NCBI RefSeq assembly: GCF_009707955.1
Contig: NZ_WMDQ01000013.1
Location: 62,001-126,000 of the forward strand
DNA length: 64,000 nucleotides
From: Flavobacterium sp. LC2016-13
GTDB lineage: Bacteria > Bacteroidota > Bacteroidia > Flavobacteriales > Flavobacteriaceae
Direction: 5' to 3'
The notes under the pieces were generated by a model. That model did no database searches and was not told the origin of the DNA. It saw only the letters and a program-made list of their open reading frames with translations. Each line of letters opens with the position of its first letter. The first letter of the stretch is position 1. Below, piece by piece: positions 24,787-32,696 of the stretch. The translations under genes and the position numbers were made by a program.

Positions 24787-26226
24787 TTAAAAAAACCAGG
24801 TTGCCACAAAAATTGCCGTAATAACGCAAATAAGATCTACCAAAAGCATTGTGCCTAAAGCATAACGCGTATTTTTTATATTAACAGAACCAAAATAAAC
24901 GGCAATTACATAAAACGTACTTTCGGCGCTGCATTGAAAAATACTGCTCAATCTAGCCGTTAAAGAATCTGCACCAAAAGTGCTCATTGAATCAATTAAA
25001 AATCCGCGGGAACCAGCAGAACTAAAAGGTCGAAGCATGGCAACCGGCAAAGCATTCGTGATTTCTTTACTTACTCCCATATTCGAAAATACAAAAGCAA
25101 TTCCGTCACTAATAATTTCAAATAAACCACTATTTCTGAAGAGAGAAATAGCCACTAACATTCCCAATACATAAGGAAAAATAGTAACACCGGTTTTAAC
25201 TCCGTTATTTGCACCAACAACAAAAGTGTCAAAAGGAGTAGTATTAGCATCAATAAATTTCTTTTCATTTTTAAAGGCAAAAATCAATGTAAAGCCAATA
25301 ATTGCTAATAATATTAAGCCGGAAAGATTAGAAGTAAAGTAATTTTTTCCAATTAAATCCAAATGATTTACATACATCAAAAGCCCAACAATGGCGGCGA
25401 TTAATCCCATTAAGACGATAAGAAGAGAAGCACTTTTAAAATTGATTTTTTGTTTGATTCCCACAATTAAGAAAGCTGCAATCGTACCAATGAAAGAAGT
25501 AATGATACACGGCAGCATAACATCTGCAGGATTAGTTGCGTTGGCGGCAGCGCGGTATCCAATAATTGAAGTTGCGATTAAAGTTAAACCAGAAGCATGC
25601 AAACACATAAACATAATTTGTGCGTCACTCGCTTTGTCTTTATCGGGATTTATTTCCTGTAAACTTTCCATCGCTTTAAGTCCAAACGGAGTTGCAGCAG
25701 AATCTAATCCAAGGAAATTAGCAGCAAAATTTAAAGTCATGTATGATATTGACGGATGATTTTTAGGAATACTTGGAAACACTTTTACGAATACCGGACT
25801 CAATGCTTTAGCTAATTTTTCTGAAGCTCCAGAAACGATTAAAAGCTCCATTAATCCGCAGAAAAAAGCTAGATAAGCAATAAGCGGTAAAATTATATCG
25901 AGTAAAGTCGTTTTACAAGTTGGCAATAAACCATCTGATTTTTGAAGACCGCTGTAAATTTTTACGGTTTTGTTTTTGTAAACATAGGTTGAATCAGCAT
26001 TTAGCGTATCACGATTGATAATCATGCTCTGATCTGGTGCTTTTTTAATACTGTCTTTGATGAAAGCAGGAAGTTCGTCGATGTATTTTTCAGAAACTAA
26101 AACAGGATCGTCTTTCTTTCCATTTATAACAGAATCAATAGTATAAGTACTAGCCGTAAATAAACTGACTACAATAAAGACAATCGAAGAAATAAAAATC
26201 GTTAACCAAAATCTACTTAATACCAT
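24787..26226 (-). CDS. Nucleoside recognition (Gate) domain membrane protein, SpmA-SpmB-like
   Basis: I choose the ATG at 26226 (MVLSRFWLTIF); the longer frame adds 16 hydrophobic residues without support. The 479-residue protein has an N-terminal membrane segment, a periplasmic stretch (about 30-100), then two Gate/nucleoside-recognition units with NFAANFLGLDSAATPFGLKA and the second block LRPFSSAGSRGFLID, equivalent to fused SpmA and SpmB. The family is linked to transport, but substrates are unproven. In Bacteroidota these are common single genes. Confidence 0.8.
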   Translation of the reverse strand: MVLSRFWLTIFISSIVFIVVSLFTASTYTIDSVINGKKDDPVLVSEKYIDELPAFIKDSIKKAPDQSMIINRDTLNADSTYVYKNKTVKIYSGLQKSDGLLPTCKTTLLDIILPLIAYLAFFCGLMELLIVSGASEKLAKALSPVFVKVFPSIPKNHPSISYMTLNFAANFLGLDSAATPFGLKAMESLQEINPDKDKASDAQIMFMCLHASGLTLIATSIIGYRAAANATNPADVMLPCIITSFIGTIAAFLIVGIKQKINFKSASLLIVLMGLIAAIVGLLMYVNHLDLIGKNYFTSNLSGLILLAIIGFTLIFAFKNEKKFIDANTTPFDTFVVGANNGVKTGVTIFPYVLGMLVAISLFRNSGLFEIISDGIAFVFSNMGVSKEITNALPVAMLRPFSSAGSRGFLIDSMSTFGADSLTARLSSIFQCSAESTFYVIAVYFGSVNIKNTRYALGTMLLVDLICVITAIFVATWFF

Positions 26227-26337
26227 AATGCTGTTTTTTTTGTAAATGTAATTATTTAGCAATAAAATGCACAAAGATTTTATCGATGAAAGATGAAGTA
26301 TTTCTCAGAAAATGTAATGTTTTAATGAAAATTCGAT

Positions 26338-27411
26338 TTATTCGATAATGATTTTAGTTTCAAGATAGTTTTCAAAAGCTTTCAGACCTTCAAAAAGAAT
26401 TGCTTTTTTAGCATTGTCGGTTTCATTAAAAAACTGTGTTTCTATTTTTGCGTGATCTTTTTTGATGGTTCTTTTCCAGGTTCCAATCACCTTTCCGTTT
26501 TCCAGAATGATAGGTTTAAAGATGCCATTATTGGTAAAAGCTTTAGATTGATGTTCTAATAAAATTGAAGCTTCACGAGTTTTATAAGAAATTAAAATCT
26601 CATCGAAAGCAGGTAAAAAGTGCAAGCTTTTATTTAAGTTATTATCATTAGTTGATTGATTTATAAACAAATAAGTTTTTTCGTTAATTAAGACAGAATT
26701 CAATTGCAACTCTATTGCATTAATAATTAACTTGCATATTGTTGGCGAAAAACCGGACCACCACGAAAAATCGAGCAAAGTTGCAGGACCATGACTTTCA
26801 AAATAACGCTTTGCCAATTTTGCCAAACCTTCTTCTTTGGTTAATTTGGTTTGAGGTTTTTGCACACGTTCTTCCAGTAATGCATACGTAATTTGTTTGC
26901 CTTTCATTTTTCCGTTACAAACCAAACCTTCAAGTTCAGCATGCATCATAATAGCGGCTCCCAGAAAATCCTGATTTGAACTTTTTTTAATATCCAGTTC
27001 CTGCATAATTTCCTCTCGCGTGAGATGATTGTTTCCCGCAAGTAGCTTTTCTATTTTTGAATTCGTTTGATTTAGTTTTTTAACATCATAACCGTATTGT
27101 TTTGCAGATGAAATCGTCATTCGCTGAACTTGCGGTCCGGAAACATCCAGCATCCAATAAATATCTTCGGAAGCAACAAAATGCCAGGTTGGTCTTAAAA
27201 TATGGGTTCGGATGATTTGTGCCGAATTTATAGCTTCTTCAATTTCTTTTTCAGTAGCATCGCAACGAGAACCAATTGCCCATTTTGCCATTCCATAATC
27301 CTGAGCCTGCATCGCGCCTAAATGATGCACAATTTCTTGTGGCGAGCTTGGGCCTGTTTTAATCAGCTTTTGAGAAATAAGCCGATGATGAGATATTTCA
27401 TCGTGTGTCAT
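26338..27411 (-). CDS. AlkZ/YcaQ-like winged-helix DNA glycosylase family protein (HTH_42)
   Basis: A 357-residue member of the 'winged helix DNA-binding domain' family. The N-terminal QAQD in HLGAMQAQDYGMAKWAIG (residues 35-38) sits where AlkZ and AlkX have their catalytic QxQ/QxD motif; RPTWHFV and the SWWSGFSPT block are also typical. Characterised relatives unhook or excise alkylated bases. It is the first of a same-strand run with an exonuclease and a methyltransferase nearby. The substrate is inferred only. Confidence 0.75.
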   Translation of the reverse strand: MTHDEISHHRLISQKLIKTGPSSPQEIVHHLGAMQAQDYGMAKWAIGSRCDATEKEIEEAINSAQIIRTHILRPTWHFVASEDIYWMLDVSGPQVQRMTISSAKQYGYDVKKLNQTNSKIEKLLAGNNHLTREEIMQELDIKKSSNQDFLGAAIMMHAELEGLVCNGKMKGKQITYALLEERVQKPQTKLTKEEGLAKLAKRYFESHGPATLLDFSWWSGFSPTICKLIINAIELQLNSVLINEKTYLFINQSTNDNNLNKSLHFLPAFDEILISYKTREASILLEHQSKAFTNNGIFKPIILENGKVIGTWKRTIKKDHAKIETQFFNETDNAKKAILFEGLKAFENYLETKIIIE

Positions 27412-27419
27412 TGAAAAAA

Positions 27420-27824
27420 TTAGATTTGAGATAATTTATTCTGATTTTCAATTTTTATCTTAATAAGCAAAACAAACAATGTAATTTGTTGAAAGAGTAA
27501 AAGATAATAGCCTATATACAAATTTTCAAACTTACTAATCAATCCCAATGTAATAAAAATTGTCAAGGGAATTCGATTAAAAATTGTTAGGATTTTGTAC
27601 TTTTTATAAAAAAATAAAATTGCTGAAAAAATGAATGGCCCTGGTATTAAAACTGTTGCTATTATTTGTAATATTTTTGAAAAGTTTAAATTATAAAGAG
27701 GCATATTTTCAAAAAAAGCGCTAAGTGACAAAGTATTTTGAGTAACAGGGTTTTTCTGAAATGGAAGAAAAATGGAAATAAATCCAATTAAAAAAAGACT
27801 ATAAAAAATTAGTTTAGTTTTCAT
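27420..27824 (-). CDS. Small membrane protein, four predicted TM segments
   Basis: A 134-residue hydrophobic protein with segments near residues 5-22, 48-72, 80-98 and 100-122 and a basic, Asn-rich C-terminus. No family recognised. It sits 6 bp from the exonuclease gene upstream and 8 bp from the AlkZ-like gene downstream, so it is probably co-transcribed with both. Confidence 0.6.
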   Translation of the reverse strand: MKTKLIFYSLFLIGFISIFLPFQKNPVTQNTLSLSAFFENMPLYNLNFSKILQIIATVLIPGPFIFSAILFFYKKYKILTIFNRIPLTIFITLGLISKFENLYIGYYLLLFQQITLFVLLIKIKIENQNKLSQI

Positions 27825-27830
27825 AGAATC

Positions 27831-28544
27831 TTACACATGAATAATTTCATCATCAATCAATAAATCTTCGCGGCGTAAACGCAGGAAAATCTGAGCAACG
27901 GCAATGGTATCTTTTTCACAATACGTTACAATTCGGTCAATATCTTTTTCGACATAAAATACGTGAGCGACCTGACTTCCGTCAATATCGCCTTTTGGCG
28001 ATGGTACTCCGAGAATCTTGGTCAATAGTTTTAAAGAGGTGAAATGTTTGTAATCACCAAACTTCCATAATTCCAAAGTATCTAAATGAGCAATTTCCCA
28101 AGGTTTTTTTCCAAATAGATTTAGTTTGTCCGGAATTGCAATTTGATTGATAATCATACGGCGCGCCAAAAACGGAATATCAAATTCCTTTGCATTGTGC
28201 CCGCATAAAACATGTTGAGGTTGATTGAAATGATTATTCAATAAATTATTAAAGTCTTTCAGGGTCTTTTTTTCTTCTCCGAAAAATGAAGTCACCCTAA
28301 AATTTCGAATATCACCTTTGATTGTAAAATAACCAACAGAAATACAGATGATTTTTCCAAACTCTGCCCAAATTCCGGCGCGATCGTAGAATTCTTCGGG
28401 CGTAAAATCGTCTTTTCTCTGATATTGTGTTTTTAGATCCCAAAGCGATTGCATTTCCGCGTCAAGCGAATTGAAATTCTCTTCTTCGGGAACGGTTTCA
28501 ATATCGAGAAACAAAATGTTGTTGAGGTTTATTTTTTCAATCAT
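27831..28544 (-). CDS. DnaQ-like 3'-5' exonuclease (PolB exonuclease-like family)
   Basis: A 237-residue DEDD exonuclease: ExoI motif FLDIETVPEE, ExoII HNAKEFDIPFL, and ExoIII YCEKDTIAVAQIFLR. The fold resembles the proofreading domain of family B polymerases (PF10108), but there is no polymerase domain. It probably trims DNA or RNA 3' ends. It is followed by a membrane-protein gene and the AlkZ-like gene on the same strand. Confidence 0.82.
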   Translation of the reverse strand: MIEKINLNNILFLDIETVPEEENFNSLDAEMQSLWDLKTQYQRKDDFTPEEFYDRAGIWAEFGKIICISVGYFTIKGDIRNFRVTSFFGEEKKTLKDFNNLLNNHFNQPQHVLCGHNAKEFDIPFLARRMIINQIAIPDKLNLFGKKPWEIAHLDTLELWKFGDYKHFTSLKLLTKILGVPSPKGDIDGSQVAHVFYVEKDIDRIVTYCEKDTIAVAQIFLRLRREDLLIDDEIIHV

Positions 28545-28555
28545 ATTTTTAGTTT

Positions 28556-28668
28556 AAACACGAATTGCACGAATTGATTTGGAGTTAATTAATTGCACAA
28601 AACAAGATGTTTTGTAAATATAATACTATAATTTTAATTTGTGTAAATCTGTGAAATTTGTGTTTATT
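28556..28668. repeat. Degenerate intergenic inverted repeat ('cacgaattgcacgaatt' family)
   Basis: AACACGAATTGCACGAATT on the left is partly matched by an inverted AATTTGTGTAAATC...AATTTGTGTT on the right. The same words recur at 43550-43570 and 43655-43675. Confidence 0.5.
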
Positions 28669-29145
28669 TTAAAACAAACTTTGCTGTGTGCTTGGATTTT
28701 CATGTTCTAAAAGCCATTTTTTGCGGGATAAACCTCCGGCATATCCGGTTAAGGAGCCATTTGTTCCGATAACGCGATGACAAGGTACTACAATCCAAAG
28801 CGGATTTTTACCATTTGCCGAAGCCACAGCACGAATTGCTTTTACATCGCCCAGTTTTTTGGTTTGATCCATATAACTTACCGTTTTTCCGTATGGAATT
28901 TCTAATAAGGCTTTCCATACTTTTTGCTGAAATTCAGTTCCTTGTGGATTTAATTTCAAATCAAAATCAGTTCTTTTTCCTTCGAAGTATTCGTTAAGTT
29001 GCGAAACGGCTTCTTTTAAAACTTTTGGAATTTTCTTTGAAACTTCATTTGTACCAACATCTGACACTGAAATTACAGCAATACCATTTTCATCGCCAAT
29101 AATTTTGGTGATTCCAAGAGGCGAATTGATGTAAACTGTTTCCAT
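28669..29145 (-). CDS. ogt: Methylated-DNA-[protein]-cysteine S-methyltransferase
   Basis: A 158-residue suicide repair enzyme that removes O6-alkyl groups from guanine. The acceptor is Cys122 in VPCHRVIG, preceded by the HTH region with IPYGKTVSY and the asparagine hinge SANGKNP. I take the ATG at 29145; a GTG four codons upstream is less likely. There is no N-terminal Ada regulatory domain. It belongs to the same-strand repair group with the exonuclease and AlkZ-like genes. Confidence 0.93.
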   Translation of the reverse strand: METVYINSPLGITKIIGDENGIAVISVSDVGTNEVSKKIPKVLKEAVSQLNEYFEGKRTDFDLKLNPQGTEFQQKVWKALLEIPYGKTVSYMDQTKKLGDVKAIRAVASANGKNPLWIVVPCHRVIGTNGSLTGYAGGLSRKKWLLEHENPSTQQSLF

Positions 29146-29155
29146 GATTTTTACC

Positions 29156-29309
29156 ACAAAGGCGCTAAGATTTTACGCAAAGTTCGCAAAGTTTTTGTTT
29201 TTCACCATATAAGTGATGTAAGTAAATTTAAGTTTTTTTTGGTTTAATAGATTGTCATCCTGAGCGAAGTCGAAGGCGTTCCAATTGAATCGGGCTTCGA
29301 CTTCGCTCA
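29156..29309. repeat. Intergenic repeats, including a perfect 15-bp inverted repeat
   Basis: First a degenerate 'CAAAGGCGCTAAG...CGCAAAGTTCGCAAAG' stretch (29156-29192). Then TGAGCGAAGTCGAAG (29261-29275) and its perfect complement (29295-29309) around a 19-base loop. The second element is the same family as 49959-50033. Confidence 0.75.
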
Positions 29310-29325
29310 GCCTGACATGGAAACT

Positions 29326-30150
29326 TTAATAATTTCCTAAAGCAAACTGGTATTTTAAACTATTTTCGACTTTTTCACTTGAAATAACCTTTTTGATGTT
29401 TGATTTTTCGGTGCTGAACTTCGGTAAAACTAAATTTTGCTCTTTTGCTTTTTGAGTATAATATTCTTGTCTTGTTGGATGAAAAGGCGCAACGGCGTTA
29501 AAAACTTCATTCCATTTTGACTGCTTGATGATTTCCTGAATGATTTTGATGCAATCATTTTGGTGAATTAAGTTTACGGGAGCATCCGGATTTTCGAGAT
29601 TTTCTTTTCCGGCGAGAAACTTTACCGGATGACGATCTTCACCAATTAATCCGCCAAAACGTAAAATGGTGGTTTCAAAGTTTTGATTTTTTTGAAAAAC
29701 TGCTTCTGCTAAAAGCAATTGTTTGCCACTTTCTGTTTCTGGATTTGCAGTTGTTTCTTCTGTAATTGTTGTATTTTCATCTCCATAAACAGAAGTAGAA
29801 CTCACAAAAAGGACTTTTGTAACAGTTGATTTCTCAATAAAGGGAATTAAAATTTCGATTTTCTCCACAAAAATATTTCTGGAAGAATCGCCTGAATCAG
29901 CATTGTTTCCTCTTAATTTGGGTGGAATGTCAATAATTAGAATTTCGCTTTCAGATAGAAAATCATTTATACTTTCTGAGACACTTTGGCTTTCAAGCGC
30001 TACCAAAAAGGGATTTATTCCGGATTCTTTTAAAGTCGAAAGTTTACTTTCAGAAGTTGTAGATCCGTTTACGGAATGTCCTTTTTCGATTAATTTTTTG
30101 GCTAAAGGTAAGCCGAGCCAGCCGCAGCCTAATATGCTTATTTGTGTCAT
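29326..30150 (-). CDS. NAD(P)-dependent epimerase/dehydratase-like protein (YeeZ type)
   Basis: A 274-residue extended short-chain dehydrogenase-type protein. The nucleotide-binding motif is ILGCGWLGLPLAKKL. LFVSSTSVYGDE carries the Ser/Tyr region, although the usual YxxxK is not obvious; SGKQLLLAEA takes its place. This is the pattern of the YeeZ group, whose substrate is unknown. It is a single gene between repeat elements. Confidence 0.75.
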   Translation of the reverse strand: MTQISILGCGWLGLPLAKKLIEKGHSVNGSTTSESKLSTLKESGINPFLVALESQSVSESINDFLSESEILIIDIPPKLRGNNADSGDSSRNIFVEKIEILIPFIEKSTVTKVLFVSSTSVYGDENTTITEETTANPETESGKQLLLAEAVFQKNQNFETTILRFGGLIGEDRHPVKFLAGKENLENPDAPVNLIHQNDCIKIIQEIIKQSKWNEVFNAVAPFHPTRQEYYTQKAKEQNLVLPKFSTEKSNIKKVISSEKVENSLKYQFALGNY

Positions 30151-30181
30151 TTCTTTTTAAGAGGTTCAAAGGTTCAGGGAC

Positions 30182-30280
30182 TTTGTTTCACGCAGATATT
30201 AAAAAGATTTAAGCAGATGTGCAAAGATTAATATTTGCAAAAAGTAATCTGCCGAATCTGCAAAATCTGCGTGAAACAAA
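30182..30280. repeat. Intergenic inverted repeat with perfect 16-bp arms
   Basis: TTTGTTTCACGCAGAT (30182-30197) pairs perfectly with 30265-30280. The interior carries further inverted words (AAGCAGATG; AATCTGCCGAATCTGC). The left half also occurs at 15150. It is located between two minus-strand genes. Confidence 0.75.
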
Positions 30281-30326
30281 AAAACGTTCCTCCCGATAAT
30301 TATTATGATTGAAAGATTAAATTATT

Positions 30327-30776
30327 TTACAAATTTAGCGTAAACCGAACTTTATCCTTTCCTTTTGCGCCAATTCTATTGTAGAATTTTATGGCTCTTT
30401 CATTAAATTCAGGTGTTTGCCATTGTATATTGATGCAGTTTTTCTCAATTGCAATTTGCTTTAGTTTTTCGATTAAAACTTCACCAATTCCAAAACTTCT
30501 TGCTTGTTCTTCCAAAAACAGACAATCCATGTACATGAAAGTTGCGGCATCCCAAGTCGAATAATCAAAAGTATAAGATGCATAACCAATAATATCTTCT
30601 TCTGTTGCAACAACTAAACAATTGAGTTTTGGCTGTGTATCAAAAAGTGCTTTTTTTAAACCTTCTTCTTTTCCTTCGGGAGAAAAATGGGCTTTTTCAT
30701 ATTCAGCATGCTTCTGGCATAAAATTACGAGTTTGGTCAAATCCGTGACTTCACAGCTTCTTATTGAATATTCCAT
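30327..30776 (-). CDS. GNAT family N-acetyltransferase (diamine acetyltransferase-like)
   Basis: A 149-residue GNAT domain with the acetyl-CoA loop region ARSFGIGEVLIEKL and FNERAIKFYNRIGA at the end. The C-terminal pattern is like SSAT-type diamine acetyltransferases, but the substrate is not certain. Its start overlaps the 3' end of the LysR gene by 16 bp, so the two are coupled and the regulator may act on this gene or on a neighbour. Confidence 0.82.
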   Translation of the reverse strand: MEYSIRSCEVTDLTKLVILCQKHAEYEKAHFSPEGKEEGLKKALFDTQPKLNCLVVATEEDIIGYASYTFDYSTWDAATFMYMDCLFLEEQARSFGIGEVLIEKLKQIAIEKNCINIQWQTPEFNERAIKFYNRIGAKGKDKVRFTLNL

Positions 30777-31663
30777 TGAAAGTTAATTTCGGTTTGTAAA
30801 AAGGTAATAAAATGATGAAAATAAGCCGGATATTCCTGATTATCCCGAATGGCAATGAAATGTTTTCTTTTTAAGCCGTTTTTACCAATTTTTATGGCTT
30901 TTATGGGATTATTTTTTAAATGTGGCATCAAAGCCCATTTTGCCATCGACATTACACCCATATCTGCTTTTACCATTTCCAGAGAAGCTTCGGTAAGAGG
31001 CAAAGCGGTTATTTTTTTTGGAGTTACTTTAGCGGGAGCCAAAATAAACTGATGAATCGTAACCGTTTCCATCGGAAGAGAGTGAATCAGTAAATGTTGA
31101 TCTATAAAATCTTCTGCAACGACGTATTTTTTATTTGCCCAGGCATGGTTTTCAGAAACGGCCATTACAACTTCGTCCTGAAAAAGTTCCATGTATTTAA
31201 TGTTATTGTCATTGATCTGATCGCTGATAATTGCAATATCAATGGCATTTTCAAGTAATTTTTGTAACGGAATATGTGTGGCTTCGGCTACAATTTTCAA
31301 TTCGACATTCGGATAAAGCAAATGAAATTGTTTCATCACCGATGGCAACCAGTGATAACTTGAGAAACATTCGGTACTAATTCTGATTTCGCCGTATTCA
31401 CCAAATACCATTTGTTTAATTTGGGTTTCGGTTTGAGAAAGCTTATCCAGAATCTCATTAGCAAGTGCATAGATTTTTTCACCGGCTTTGGTTAAAACCA
31501 GTTTTTTATTCATTCTCAAAAAAATGGGTGTTCCTAATTGATATTCTGCTTCTTTAAGCTGATGGCTCAAAGCCGATTGCGTCAAATAAAGTTTGTCGAT
31601 TGCTTTAGTGATGCTTCCTTCTTCGACAATTGCTTTTATCAACCGTAAATGACGTATTTCCAT
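30761..31663 (-). CDS. LysR family transcriptional regulator
   Basis: A 300-residue regulator. The N-terminal winged helix (residues 1-60) has SITKAIDKLYLTQSALSHQLKEAE, written here in parts: SITKAIDKL and TQSALSHQLKEAE. The LysR substrate-binding domain follows at about 90-290. The binding half is reminiscent of MetR. It is divergent from the rhodanese gene at 31812, with a 148-bp shared control region. Confidence 0.9.
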   Translation of the reverse strand: MEIRHLRLIKAIVEEGSITKAIDKLYLTQSALSHQLKEAEYQLGTPIFLRMNKKLVLTKAGEKIYALANEILDKLSQTETQIKQMVFGEYGEIRISTECFSSYHWLPSVMKQFHLLYPNVELKIVAEATHIPLQKLLENAIDIAIISDQINDNNIKYMELFQDEVVMAVSENHAWANKKYVVAEDFIDQHLLIHSLPMETVTIHQFILAPAKVTPKKITALPLTEASLEMVKADMGVMSMAKWALMPHLKNNPIKAIKIGKNGLKRKHFIAIRDNQEYPAYFHHFITFLQTEINFQWNIQ

Positions 31664-31811
31664 TTTTTAGAGAATTAATATACAAAGGAACAAAATTTTA
31701 GGTTGGCTTTTGTATGAAAAAAAGTAATGAAAGTGATGAATTCTTTTCGTTTTTATGGGAAGCAGGGTTGAACTACTTTTGAAAAAAACAAATAACTAAA
31801 AACGATAATAA

Positions 31812-32207
31812 ATGGAAGCTCAAATTAAACATTACGAAAACAAACTTGCCTTTGAAATGGATCCTTCAGATTTGTTTGATGCCTTAAATAACGGTGAAAA
31901 GGTCGTGGCTTTAGATGCGAGAAAAGCTTTTGGTTTTGAAGCAGAACATATTCCGACAGCGATTAATATTCCGCATCGTGAAATGACAGCTGAAACTACC
32001 AAACATTTAGACAAAGATGTTTTATATGTAACGTATTGTGATGGAATTGGCTGTAACGCTTCGACAAAAGGTGCGCTGAATATGGCAAAGCTTGGTTTTA
32101 AAGTAAAAGAATTAATTGGAGGAATAGAGTGGTGGAAATTTGACGGTTATACAACCGAAGGGACAAAAGCAATTCAGTCCGGGTTGAATATTGAATGTGC
32201 ATGTTAA
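31812..32207 (+). CDS. Rhodanese-like single-domain protein
   Basis: A 131-residue rhodanese with DARKAFGFEAEHIPTAINIPH and the active-site loop YCDGIGCNAS; Cys76 is the nucleophile and Cys81 a second loop cysteine. It probably carries persulfide sulfur; the acceptor is unknown. It is divergent from the LysR gene, a possible target of that regulator. Confidence 0.88.
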   Translation: MEAQIKHYENKLAFEMDPSDLFDALNNGEKVVALDARKAFGFEAEHIPTAINIPHREMTAETTKHLDKDVLYVTYCDGIGCNASTKGALNMAKLGFKVKELIGGIEWWKFDGYTTEGTKAIQSGLNIECAC

Positions 32208-32210
32208 ATA

Positions 32211-32246
32211 AAAAGGGCAAACTATGTGGTTAAAGTTTGCCCTTTT
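32211..32246. terminator. Terminator between convergent genes
   Basis: AAAAGGGCAAACT / AGTTTGCCCTTTT stem with a 9-10 base loop, usable from both strands. Confidence 0.88.
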
Positions 32247-32264
32247 GTATTTGTAAACCGAATT

Positions 32265-32684
32265 CTATGATTCGACTAAATTTTTTAATGTTTGAAGAAT
32301 TGGATTTTCTTCGCCTTGTGGTTCTTCCTGAATTGCTCCGGGGCGATTGTCTTCCTGAATAATTTCGAGCTTAGTTTTCTGGTTTTCTTCAGATAAAACA
32401 TAACTCATAATAAAATAATTCTCTGGTTTATCTTCTAATTCGGGTCTCGGGAAAAACAACGAATATTTAATTTTTTGGTTCGGGATAATTTCTAAAACAG
32501 TTCCCCATTGCTCAAAAACCTGACCTTCCCATTCATTTCTAAATCGAATTTCGCTACCAACTTTCCAATCGGTAATTAAATCACTTCCGTATTGCCATTG
32601 CTTTACCAATTCCGGATTTGTCAAAGTATTCCAAATTTTTTCTATTGGAGCATTGAGAACGATTGTAGAAATATTGGTTGCCAT
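32265..32684 (-). CDS. SRPBCC (AHSA1-like) domain protein
   Basis: A 139-residue START/Bet v1-like protein with VLNAPIEKIWNTLTNPEL at the start, WEGQVFEQWGTVLEI in the middle and the C-terminal helix LQTLKNLVES. Such proteins bind hydrophobic ligands or an Hsp90-like partner. It starts 12 bp after the M28 peptidase gene and is the last gene of a four-gene operon. The ligand is unknown. Confidence 0.8.
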   Translation of the reverse strand: MATNISTIVLNAPIEKIWNTLTNPELVKQWQYGSDLITDWKVGSEIRFRNEWEGQVFEQWGTVLEIIPNQKIKYSLFFPRPELEDKPENYFIMSYVLSEENQKTKLEIIQEDNRPGAIQEEPQGEENPILQTLKNLVES

Positions 32685-32696
32685 ATTATTTCACCT

